NCBI GenBank assembly: GCA_964501445.1
Contig: CAZCSJ010000001.1
Span: forward strand, 12,775 to 76,774
Length of the DNA: 64,000 nt
Origin: CAZCSJ01 sp964501445
GTDB taxonomy: Bacteria; Patescibacteriota; Minisyncoccia; Sungbacterales; HO2-52-23
Direction of reading: 5' to 3'
A program made the position numbers and the translations under genes. Shown piece by piece: positions 56,345 through 63,950 of the stretch (position 1 is its first letter; every line of letters begins with the position of its first letter). Below the pieces are notes generated by a model. That model saw nothing but the letters and a program-made list of their open reading frames with translations, ran no database searches and was not told where the DNA came from.

Positions 56345-58471
56345 ATGCAGATTACCCTTGCGACACCGCTCTCTTCTATTCCCAAAATCAGTGCGCGCAT
56401 TCGGCCGGCGCTCGCGCGTCTCGGGATTCTCACCGTCCGCGATCTCCTTTTTCATTTTCCCTCGCGCTATGACGATTTTTCGAATATGCGTCAGATCCGG
56501 AGCGTGGGGCTAAATGAAACCGTAACAGTGCAGGGAGTGATTGAACGCGTGAGCGCGCGGCGCACCGCAAAAAAGCACATGGCGTTGACCGAAGCCGTAA
56601 TTCGCGACGGCTCCGGAGCGATACGCGCGATTTGGTTCAATCAGCCGTTTCTCGCGCGAACTTTAAAAGAGGGGCAGAGGGTAAGTATTTCCGGGAAAAC
56701 CGCCCGCGGGGCGCAGGGCATCTATTTTCAGAACCCCGCCTACGAGCGCGCAAAACGAAATCTCCATACTGCGGGGCTTGTCGCGGTCTATCCGGAGAGT
56801 AAGGGCATCTCATCGCGCTGGCTCCGATTTCTTACGAAATCCTTCATGCCGCTCGCATCCTCCTTTCCCGATCCGCTTCCCTTAGAAACCCTTCGCAGGT
56901 ATCAACTCCCCGGAGCGCGCGATGCCATCCGAATGATCCACTTCCCCAAGACCCTTGAAGAGGCAGAACGCGCAAAAAAGAGATTCCAGTTTGAGAAACT
57001 GCTTTTGATCCGGCTCCGGGCGCTCCGAGAGAAACACCTCTTGAAGAAAGAGGCGGCTCCGAGAATTCCCCTTGACCTTCCGCTCGTGAAATCATTCGTG
57101 GCATCGCTCCCGTTTGCCCTCACCGATGCCCAGCGCCGTTCCCTTTGGGAAATTCTGCAAGACCTTTCAAAGTCCCAGCCAATGAATCGGCTGCTTGAAG
57201 GCGATGTGGGATCAGGGAAAACCGTGGTGGCCGCCGCTGCCGCACTCTTGGTATCGCGCGCAGGGTTTCAGACCGCGTTTCTTGCGCCAACGGAAATCTT
57301 GGCGCACCAGCATTTCGCAACGTTAGCGCAGGTACTCGCGCCATTTTCAATTTCCATGGGACTTCTCACAGGGACTCACAAACGCTCCATGCCTTCCGAT
57401 GATGTGGTGGTGGGCACCCATGCGCTCCTTCAAAAAGATGTACGCTTTGATCGCCTTGGATTTGTGGTGGTGGATGAACAGCACCGGTTTGGCGTGAGGC
57501 AGCGCGCGGCTTTACTTCAGAAGCAAGAAGAAATCCTTCGACAAGCTCAGGATATATCTCCCGAGCAGAGTCGAGGGATACCCAAGAGTCAAGGAAGTAT
57601 GTTGCTTCCGCATTTTTTATCAATGTCCGCGACCCCCATTCCGCGCACACTTGCGCTCACCCTCTATGGCGATCTTGACCTCTCGCTCCTTGACGAGATG
57701 CCGCAGTCCCGGAAAAAAATTATCACCTCTATCATTCCGCCGTCCAAACGCGAAGACGCATATCATTTCATCCGTAAAGAGGTAGCCGCGGGACGACAAG
57801 TATTTGTCATCTGTCCGCGGATAGACGCCGAATCAGGAATCAGGAATCAGGAATCAGGAAAAGGACAGCAGCAACTTTTGCTTTCAGATGTGAAGGCGGT
57901 GAAGGAAGAGTATAAAAAGCTTTCCGAGGAGATTTTTCCCGATCTCCGCGTGGGAATGCTCCACGGCAAAATGAAGGCAAAAGAAAAAGCGGATGCTATG
58001 GAACGATTTCGCAAAGGTGAAGCGGATATTCTCGTCTCTACCTCTGTGGTGGAAGTGGGCGTGGATGTGCCAAACGCTACCCTCATGATGATCGAGGGCG
58101 CGGAGCGGTTTGGGCTCGCCACTCTCCACCAATTCCGAGGGCGCGTGGGCAGAGGGAGCGAACAATCATACTGCCTCCTTTTTCCTACTGAAGATGGTGT
58201 GGGCGCACAGCGCCTCCGTGCGCTTATGGAGGCAAACACCGGCTTTGAACTCGCGGAAAAGGACTTAGAGCTGCGCGGCGCAGGGGATCTCTTGGGCGTG
58301 CGGCAGTGGGGTGTGGAGAGCGATCTTATAGACGCGCTTCGGGATCAGGCGCTCGTACGGATAGTGAACCGTGAAGCAACGCTCCTCATGGCGCGCGACC
58401 CCTCGCTTGCCTCGTGTCCCCTCCTGAAACAGGCGTTGGAGAGCGCAGAAAAGCAGATACATCTTGAATGA
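56345..58471 (+). CDS. recG: ATP-dependent DNA helicase RecG
   Basis: 708 residues. The N-terminal wedge/OB domain (DLLFHFPSRYDDFSNMRQI, then VTVQGVIERV) is followed by the helicase core: Walker A GDVGSGKTVVA, motif Ia LAPTEILAHQH, motif II VVDEQHRFGV, motif III SATPIPRT, and C-terminal motifs VSTSVVEVGVDVPNAT and QFRGRVGRG. RecG reverses stalled forks and branch-migrates Holliday junctions. Two repeat-encoded loops are present: QAQDISPEQSRGIPKSQG between motifs II and III (57535-57578) and AESGIRNQESGKG (57832-57862). Both lie in surface positions. Confidence 0.96.
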   Translation: MQITLATPLSSIPKISARIRPALARLGILTVRDLLFHFPSRYDDFSNMRQIRSVGLNETVTVQGVIERVSARRTAKKHMALTEAVIRDGSGAIRAIWFNQPFLARTLKEGQRVSISGKTARGAQGIYFQNPAYERAKRNLHTAGLVAVYPESKGISSRWLRFLTKSFMPLASSFPDPLPLETLRRYQLPGARDAIRMIHFPKTLEEAERAKKRFQFEKLLLIRLRALREKHLLKKEAAPRIPLDLPLVKSFVASLPFALTDAQRRSLWEILQDLSKSQPMNRLLEGDVGSGKTVVAAAAALLVSRAGFQTAFLAPTEILAHQHFATLAQVLAPFSISMGLLTGTHKRSMPSDDVVVGTHALLQKDVRFDRLGFVVVDEQHRFGVRQRAALLQKQEEILRQAQDISPEQSRGIPKSQGSMLLPHFLSMSATPIPRTLALTLYGDLDLSLLDEMPQSRKKIITSIIPPSKREDAYHFIRKEVAAGRQVFVICPRIDAESGIRNQESGKGQQQLLLSDVKAVKEEYKKLSEEIFPDLRVGMLHGKMKAKEKADAMERFRKGEADILVSTSVVEVGVDVPNATLMMIEGAERFGLATLHQFRGRVGRGSEQSYCLLFPTEDGVGAQRLRALMEANTGFELAEKDLELRGAGDLLGVRQWGVESDLIDALRDQALVRIVNREATLLMARDPSLASCPLLKQALESAEKQIHLE
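57535..57578 (+). repeat. In-frame CCTTCGAC...GTCGAGGG insertion in recG
   Basis: The same element strand as in valS and tsaD, but read in a third frame (ILRQAQDISPEQSRGI). No stop in this frame. Confidence 0.88.
57832..57862 (+). repeat. GAATCAG tandem repeat in recG
   Basis: Four copies of a 7-bp GAATCAG word encode ESGIRNQESG. The copy number is likely unstable; a change not divisible by three would break recG. Confidence 0.75.
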
Positions 58472-58489
58472 GTTGAACAGGAATTATAC

Positions 58490-58536
58490 ATTCGGAGTTC
58501 CGTATCCATAATTCATAATTCTTAATTCATAATTCC
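58490..58536. repeat. AATTCATAATTC repeat between convergent genes
   Basis: Words CATAATTCATAATTCTTAAT and CATAATTCC lie between recG and the glycosyltransferase and supply the last codons of the latter. Confidence 0.6.
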
Positions 58537-60120
58537 CCGTCTGCGTTTCGGCGTGGGCCAAAAGCCGAGGCGATGCCCGAGCGCCAGGCGGGTCTGGGCC
58601 TCAATTGCGGGAATTGATCCGAGCACGACCGTCACAAGTGGGATGGTGAGCCATTGGAGAAACATCCAGGCGAGCGGCACGCGGGGCGCTGTCGCCGGAC
58701 GCGGCGGGAGAATCAAGAGCGAGACCACGGCAGAAGAGAGGAGCCCCACCATCGCGAGTGTCATGATGATTTGCGTGATACGCGGGAGGTTGTGTGCCAA
58801 CACCGACCCGCTGAATTCGTTCCCTCCAAGAAGCGGTGGGAGCCACCCGAGAGAAAAAATAATTATGGAATTGGTTGCCCATGTCCAGAATCCTTCAATT
58901 TGCTGAAAATTGAAGGTGATTTTCTTTGCGAGCGGCATTCGCGGGTTTTTAAGGGAACCAAAAAGGAGATAGGCGATATTCTCCGACCCCCATGCCCACC
59001 GTCGCTGCTGGCGGTAGACGTTTTTTATGGTCTCCCAAAATGTATGCCCGAGATTGGCGTCCATGGACACCGGGTAATAGAGCGGGACCGTCCGCCAATT
59101 TCCATCGTAGAAAAGGAGCGCCTGCCAGAAGATATGCGAGTCCTCGGACACCACGTCCGTTTCCCAATAGCCCATCTCCACGAGCGATTTGAACGGCATC
59201 GCATGCGAGGAAAACGTGACGAGCTGTTCGGGCCGCACCTGCTGCATCATTTGCCAGAAAGTGCTGGAAAAAGAAATAATCCGTGAGAAAAATGGCGATT
59301 CCCAAATGTTGTTGTGGTACAGCGGCACCGGCTGGTAGGAGGCGTGGAGTGGGTCGGGCTCCGTGAGATAGCGGTGCGCGAGAATGGCAAAATAGTCGGG
59401 GGAGACCTGTGTGTCGGAGTCAAGTGCTGATACCAGCACCCGTTCATAGGCGATCGCAAGGCCGTCGAGCACGGTTCTCACTTTTTTTACGGCCCATGTT
59501 TCATTTGACCCTTTGCCCGGAATCTCTCCCGGAAGCCCGTCCGGATGAACGGTCACGAGAAAACGGAAAAAGTGCGCTCCATATTCGCGGGAAATGCGCT
59601 CGGCAATTGCGCGATCTTCCGCACCCCCCCGCTCTTCAATCGCGAGCACCACTATCATCTGCTCTTTTGGCCACGAGGAGCGGAGAAGTGCCGCAAAGGA
59701 TGCCTTGAGCGTGTCGTACGATTCGTGATACGCGGGGAAAATCACAAGATGGTAGAGATCGTGATAAGTGATAGGTTGTCCCTCGACATTGCTCGGGATA
59801 TATTTCCTGAGCCATTCGGCACTGAGCTCATGGCCGAAGTGCGTGTCGAAGGATTTTACTCTCTCCATCCAATCCACTTTCAGATTCTCCTGCATTTTTT
59901 TGTAGGACGCCCGGAGGTGCCATGCGAAAAACACGGACTTGAGGAGCCAATAGAGGTCAAACGCGATAATAAAAAAGCTCGTGGCAACCGGGGCAAAGAT
60001 GGATGCCGGAATCATTGCGGCAAACGTGCCCCATGCGAGCGCCCCGGGGAATATTTCAAACGACCGGTAGAGAAACCGGTCAGGAAGCGTCATCGCTTCT
60101 TTTCTCTTTGCAGGACCCAT
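58522..60120 (-). CDS. Membrane glycosyltransferase, family 2 (cellulose-synthase-like)
   Basis: 532 residues. Two N-terminal helices (about 25-75) and four C-terminal ones enclose a GT-A domain: HLVIFPAYHESYDTLKASF, the DxD motif SALDSDTQVSP, the acceptor-site EDS in DVVSEDSHIFWQ, and QxxRW as QQRRWAWG. Such enzymes build and export beta-linked glycans or transfer sugars at the membrane. Residues about 90-115 (KSFDTHFGHELSAEWLRKYI) come from the same 75-bp palindrome as in valS, read in another frame. No other glycan gene is near. Confidence 0.9.
   Translation of the reverse strand: MGPAKRKEAMTLPDRFLYRSFEIFPGALAWGTFAAMIPASIFAPVATSFFIIAFDLYWLLKSVFFAWHLRASYKKMQENLKVDWMERVKSFDTHFGHELSAEWLRKYIPSNVEGQPITYHDLYHLVIFPAYHESYDTLKASFAALLRSSWPKEQMIVVLAIEERGGAEDRAIAERISREYGAHFFRFLVTVHPDGLPGEIPGKGSNETWAVKKVRTVLDGLAIAYERVLVSALDSDTQVSPDYFAILAHRYLTEPDPLHASYQPVPLYHNNIWESPFFSRIISFSSTFWQMMQQVRPEQLVTFSSHAMPFKSLVEMGYWETDVVSEDSHIFWQALLFYDGNWRTVPLYYPVSMDANLGHTFWETIKNVYRQQRRWAWGSENIAYLLFGSLKNPRMPLAKKITFNFQQIEGFWTWATNSIIIFSLGWLPPLLGGNEFSGSVLAHNLPRITQIIMTLAMVGLLSSAVVSLLILPPRPATAPRVPLAWMFLQWLTIPLVTVVLGSIPAIEAQTRLALGHRLGFWPTPKRRRGIMN
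59779..59853 (-). repeat. In-frame palindromic insertion in the glycosyltransferase gene
   Basis: The composite 75-bp element differs from the valS copy (5099-5173) at only a few bases and carries the same nested palindrome. The frame is shifted by one base compared with valS, and both are open. Confidence 0.88.
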
Positions 60121-60130
60121 AATAAAAAAT

Positions 60131-60202
60131 TGGGTGTGGTAGGGATCGAACCTACGACCAGCCGTGTATAAGACGGCGGCTCTGCCACTGAGCTACACAC
60201 CC
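60131..60202 (-). tRNA. tRNA-Ile (anticodon UAU)
   Basis: 72 nt. Acceptor GGGTGTG/CACACCC with discriminator A, anticodon stem GCCGT/ACGGC around CTTATAC (TAT), T arm GTAGG-TTCGATC-CCTAC. UAU reads AUA directly; most bacteria use a lysidine-modified CAU tRNA instead. No encoded CCA. Confidence 0.9.
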
Positions 60203-60205
60203 TCG

Positions 60206-60341
60206 GAGGGAGCTACACGCCCTCTCCTACGCTTTGGTTATCACCAAAGCTTCGGAAGAGCAGGCATACCAAAGTACACACTTGCTTGCCCTTCCGAAGC
60301 CCGAATGGTAATGAGGGCGAAGGAGGGAGCTACACGCCCTC
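60206..60341. repeat. tRNA-Ile 5' fragments between tRNA-Ile and ftsH
   Basis: GGAGGGAGCTACACGCCCTCT occurs twice (near 60206 and 60322). It resembles the 5' end of the adjacent tRNA-Ile (GAGCTACACACCCTC on this strand). Between the copies lie ACCAAAGCTTCGGAAG and CTTCCGAAGC arms. Confidence 0.6.
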
Positions 60342-62161
60342 TACGCTTTTTTCATCAATGCATCAAATTGGTCTTTCTCTATCGTTTCTTTTTCTATCAA
60401 AATGCGGGCGATCTCATCAAGTTTTGCGCGCTGCCTCACGAGTATCTCGCGCGCGCGTTTGTGCGCGCTGTCCATGATACGCTTGACCTCCTGATCGATC
60501 AACCGTGCGGTCTCCTCGGAGTAGTTCTTCTCCGACGCGATCTCGCGGCCGAGGAATATCACCTCTTCCCGATCACTAAGGACAATCGGCCCGAATTTGT
60601 CCGACATCCCGAAGCGCGTTACCAAGCTCCGCGCGAGCGCAGTCGCTTTTTTCAAATCATCCGAGGCGCCGGTGGTAATTTCATTGAACACCACCTGCTC
60701 GGCGCAATAGCCGCCAAGGGCTGCCGCGATTTCGTCAAGGAAGTGGGAGCGCGAAAAGAGATGCCGGTCCTCAATCGGAAGTTTCAACGTGTATCCCGCG
60801 GCTCTGCCGCGCGACACAATGGAGATTTTGTGCACGGGATCGGCGTTCGGGAGGGAGGCGGCGACGAGCGCATGACCCGCTTCGTGGTATGCCGAAATCT
60901 TTTTTTCCTCCTGGGTGAGGAGCCTGCTTTTGCGCTCGGGCCCCAGCATCACTTTCTCAATTGACGCGATCATGTCCTTTTGCGCCACGGTCTTTCTGTT
61001 TTCGCGCGCAGCAAGAATTGCGGCCTCATTCACGAGATTGGCAAGGTCCGCCCCAGAAAACCCCGGAGTGCGCTCCGCGATCATGCGAAGCCCGGTGTCT
61101 TTTGCAAGGGGCTTGTTTTTGGTGTGGATTTTCAGGATTTCTTCGCGGTCATTGATGTCGGGGAGATCCAAAATTACGCGCCGGTCAAACCGTCCGGGAC
61201 GCAGGAGCGCGGGGTCAAGGACATCCGGACGGTTGGTGGAAGACAAAATGATCACGCGGTCCCCGGTTTCCATCCCATCCATTTCCACAAGAATTTGGTT
61301 AAGAGTTTGCTCCCGTTCATCGTGCCCCCCGCCAATGCCCGCCCCCCGGATACGGCCTACCGCATCAAGCTCGTCAATAAAAATGATCGCGGGCGCGGCT
61401 TTCTTTGCCATTTGAAAGAGGTCCCGAACTCGAGAAGCCCCCACCCCTACAAAAAGTTCAATGAACTCCGATGCGGACATATAGAAAAACGGTACGCTCG
61501 CTTCGCCCGAAACCGCTTTTGCGATGAGCGTCTTCCCTGATCCCGGCGGTCCCATCAGGAGCACCCCTTTGGGGATTTTTGCGCCAATGTCAAGAAATTT
61601 CTTCGGGCTTTTCAGGAAGTCAACGATTTCTTTCAGCTCCTCTTTTGCCTCTTTGACGCCCGCCACATCCGCAAATGTAATCCGTTCTTTCGTATTATCG
61701 GGGCTGATAAGCCGCGCGCGCGATTGGCCAAAACTAAATGCCTGCATGGAGCCGCGGCTCACTTGCCGCGCGGTAAACCAGATAAAGAGGCCGATCAAAA
61801 GAATCGGCCAGAGGAGCGGGAGGACATAGACCAAAAACACCTCAAGCGCCCCGCCCGTTTTCACTTTCACATTTGCCGCGCGGAGTTCCTCGGGCGTCAC
61901 TCCGTAGTTTTTGAGGGTCTCCGAAAGCCCTATTTCCGCTTCTTTGTAGGCGCGGACCTGCTCTCCGTTTTTTAACGCCACGTCAAGCGCCGCGTCACTC
62001 ACGGTGATCTCCGACACCTCGCCCGAATGGATGTGCGAAACAAGCTCCGAGAGCGTTATCTCTTTTTTCTGCCGGAGCGAGTCCGTCACCGCCGCATAGA
62101 GCACGGAGATGAGCATGAAAATGATGAATGCCCAGATAAGATTTTTGGAGAAATCCTTCAT
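60341..62161 (-). CDS. ftsH: ATP-dependent zinc metalloprotease FtsH
   Basis: 606 residues. TM1 is at about 9-27, an extracytoplasmic domain reaches to about 100, and TM2 is at about 108-130. The AAA module has Walker A GPPGSGKT, Walker B IIFIDELDAVG and the SRH (VIILSSTNRPDVLDPALLRPGRFDR). The M41 zinc site is HEAGH, with the third ligand downstream (LGGYCAEQVVFNEITTGASDDL). It degrades membrane and short-lived proteins. Its ATG directly follows a CCCGTTAG element with no Shine-Dalgarno. Confidence 0.97.
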   Translation of the reverse strand: MKDFSKNLIWAFIIFMLISVLYAAVTDSLRQKKEITLSELVSHIHSGEVSEITVSDAALDVALKNGEQVRAYKEAEIGLSETLKNYGVTPEELRAANVKVKTGGALEVFLVYVLPLLWPILLIGLFIWFTARQVSRGSMQAFSFGQSRARLISPDNTKERITFADVAGVKEAKEELKEIVDFLKSPKKFLDIGAKIPKGVLLMGPPGSGKTLIAKAVSGEASVPFFYMSASEFIELFVGVGASRVRDLFQMAKKAAPAIIFIDELDAVGRIRGAGIGGGHDEREQTLNQILVEMDGMETGDRVIILSSTNRPDVLDPALLRPGRFDRRVILDLPDINDREEILKIHTKNKPLAKDTGLRMIAERTPGFSGADLANLVNEAAILAARENRKTVAQKDMIASIEKVMLGPERKSRLLTQEEKKISAYHEAGHALVAASLPNADPVHKISIVSRGRAAGYTLKLPIEDRHLFSRSHFLDEIAAALGGYCAEQVVFNEITTGASDDLKKATALARSLVTRFGMSDKFGPIVLSDREEVIFLGREIASEKNYSEETARLIDQEVKRIMDSAHKRAREILVRQRAKLDEIARILIEKETIEKDQFDALMKKA

Positions 62162-62263
62162 CCCGTTAGAAATGTAAGAGTTGATATTTCATATATGTGA
62201 TGTCCGTAGTCATAATCTATGAAGATGAAGTAGTATAATGATATGCCTAAGATTTCTAACGGG
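62162..62263. repeat. CCCGTTAG...CTAACGGG bounded element (copy 4, 102 bp)
   Basis: Ends CCCGTTAGAAAT/ATTTCTAACGGG. It abuts the ftsH ATG and lies between divergent ftsH and the histidine kinase. The interior holds TATACT toward ftsH and TATAAT toward the kinase, so it may carry promoters. Confidence 0.88.
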
Positions 62264-62321
62264 ATTCATATGAGAATCCTGGGTAGTATAGCGGCTTTTT
62301 CTCTATTTCGCAAACGAGCCG

Positions 62322-62351
62322 TTGCGTGCCTTTTGGTAAAAGACGTATACT
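62322..62351 (+). promoter_or_regulatory. Promoter of the histidine kinase gene
   Basis: -35 TTGCGT (62322-62327), 18-bp spacer, -10 TATACT (62346-62351), 10 nt before the ATG at 62362. Confidence 0.6.
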
Positions 62352-62361
62352 AAAAAGTACA

Positions 62362-63318
62362 ATGGGTTCTTTGTTCGCACAATTAAATATCGTCCGCGAG
62401 TGCCGCTCGCTCCACTTCCCGCTCTGGCAGTGCCCGCCGTTCCTCTTCATGATTCTTGGGTGTGTCACCATCATCTCTATGGTGGGAACCTACACCCTCT
62501 CCACGCGATACGTGGAAGAGCCGGAGGTGGCCGCCCTCATCGTGAGCGCGGTTGCGGTCATATTCCTTGTCTTGGGACACGTGATCATCTTGAGCTTCAA
62601 CAGGGTCGCCGAGGCAAATCGCATCAAGTCGGAATTCATCTCCATTGTGTCGCACCAGCTCCGCACCCCCATAAGCATTTTTAGGTGGACGCTTGACGTG
62701 CTTGACCGCGAAATGAAGGCGGGAAAGAGCGCGAGCGAGGCGGCAAATTTCATTGACACCATGCGGGCCACAAGCGAGGACATGAACCGGCTGGTGAATT
62801 CGCTCCTGGAAGTATCCCGAATAGAAGCGGGGACCTTTAAACTGAAACTTGAGGAAGTGTCGCTCCACGCCATGACCGAAAGTGTACTTTCGGGCTTTCG
62901 GAAATATGCGGAGTCGTCCAATAAGATCATCCGCTTCAATACGGATGGCTCCCTGCCTCCGGTATCGGCAGATCCCCGGCACCTCACCATGGTACTGCAA
63001 AATTTCATTGATAATGCCATCCGCTACACGCAGGGCGCGGGTACCATTACGATCGCGATTACACGGAATAGCGACATGCTCCGCTGGTCAATCCACGACG
63101 AGGGTATCGGCATTCCGGAATCCGCGCAGAACCACATATTTCAAAAATTCTTTCGCGCCGATGAAAGCCAAAAACTGCAAACCGAGGGCACGGGCATCGG
63201 GCTCTACATCGCAAAAGCCATCATTGACGCCCTTGGAGGAAACATTGGATTTAACTCTCTCCAGGGGAATGGGAGCACTTTTTGGTTTGAGTTGCCAATC
63301 ACTAATTCTCACGAATGA
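62362..63318 (+). CDS. Sensor histidine kinase
   Basis: 318 residues from MGSLFAQLNIVREC. Two membrane helices (about 20-45 and 53-78) with almost no sensor loop suggest membrane or cytoplasmic sensing. The dimerisation domain has the H box SHQLRTPISIFRW, and the HATPase domain has N box NFIDNAIRYTQG, G1 DEGIGIPES, F box FQKFFRAD and G2 GTGIGLYIAKAI. It pairs with the response regulator downstream, separated by repeats. Confidence 0.94.
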   Translation: MGSLFAQLNIVRECRSLHFPLWQCPPFLFMILGCVTIISMVGTYTLSTRYVEEPEVAALIVSAVAVIFLVLGHVIILSFNRVAEANRIKSEFISIVSHQLRTPISIFRWTLDVLDREMKAGKSASEAANFIDTMRATSEDMNRLVNSLLEVSRIEAGTFKLKLEEVSLHAMTESVLSGFRKYAESSNKIIRFNTDGSLPPVSADPRHLTMVLQNFIDNAIRYTQGAGTITIAITRNSDMLRWSIHDEGIGIPESAQNHIFQKFFRADESQKLQTEGTGIGLYIAKAIIDALGGNIGFNSLQGNGSTFWFELPITNSHE

Positions 63319-63378
63319 CCCACGAATTTCACGAATAGTATTCGTGTGATTTGTGAGAGATTCGTGCACATTCGCGAT
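63305..63378. repeat. CACGAATTTCACGAATAG inverted repeat
   Basis: Words CACGAATGACCCACGAATTT and TTCGTGTGATTTGTGAGAG form a hairpin right after the kinase. The wording is known from intergenic repeats of unrelated bacteria. Confidence 0.65.
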
Positions 63379-63382
63379 GAAT

Positions 63383-63481
63383 CCCGTTAGAGATGTAATT
63401 TTGATATAGTATTTATGAAGGACAACTCCACAAACAATAGAGGTCGTACGCGTATTATCCATCGTTTAAATCTCTAACGGG
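63383..63481. repeat. CCCGTTAG...CTAACGGG bounded element (copy 5, 99 bp)
   Basis: Ends CCCGTTAGAGAT/ATCTCTAACGGG. It abuts the response regulator ATG (GGG then ATG). Confidence 0.9.
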
Positions 63482-63859
63482 ATGAAAAAGATTTTATTTA
63501 TAGAAGACGAATCCGCGCTCCAGAATGCGGCGACAAAGGTCTTTAAGGAAGAAGGGTATGATGTGCTCTCAGCATTGGATGGCGAAACCGGCCTTGCGGC
63601 CGCAAAGCGTGAGAAGCCCGACCTGGTTCTCCTTGACCTCATTTTACCCCGCATGGACGGATTTGCAGTGCTTGAAGCGCTCAAAAAAGACGAGGCAACC
63701 AGCGACATACCCGTCATCGTTCTCTCAAATTTGGAGGGCGGCGCAGATATTGAACGGGCGTTGGGACTCGGAGCGACGACATATCTCGTGAAGGCCAATT
63801 ATCGTCTTGAAGAAGTCGTAGAAAAAGTAAGGAAGGTGTTGGGTAATGAGTCCCGTTAG
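63482..63859 (+). CDS. Single-domain response regulator
   Basis: 125 residues. The acidic residues are in FIEDESA, the phosphoacceptor Asp in LVLLDLILPRMDGFAVLEAL, Ser/Thr in VIVLSNL and Lys in YLVKANYRLEEVVEKVRKVL. Single-domain, so it acts by protein contact. Its last codons and stop (ESR, TAG) are supplied by the left end of the following CCCGTTAG element. It lies between a histidine kinase and a PilB-like ATPase, so it may signal to the pilus motor. Confidence 0.93.
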   Translation: MKKILFIEDESALQNAATKVFKEEGYDVLSALDGETGLAAAKREKPDLVLLDLILPRMDGFAVLEALKKDEATSDIPVIVLSNLEGGADIERALGLGATTYLVKANYRLEEVVEKVRKVLGNESR

Positions 63860-63950
63860 AGATGCGACAATGAGATTAGCTGTTATATGTATATGCCCAA
63901 TAAGTATAAACTTATGAAAAGATTAACCCATAGTAGAAATCTCTAACGGG
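63852..63950. repeat. CCCGTTAG...CTAACGGG bounded element (copy 6, 99 bp)
   Basis: The left end forms the stop codon of the response regulator (CGT-TAG), and the right end abuts the ATG of the next gene. Confidence 0.9.

Noticed and set aside
60341..62161. ftsH divergent promoter as a large regulatory island
   Set aside because: The gap is almost entirely one CCCGTTAG element; no operator-like symmetry beyond its ends was seen.
12365..63950. CCCGTTAG elements as integron attC sites (GTTRRRY / RYYYAAC cores)
   Set aside because: The core order is reversed: GTTAGAG is at the left and CTCTAAC at the right of each element, whereas attC runs RYYYAAC to GTTRRRY. No integrase gene is present.
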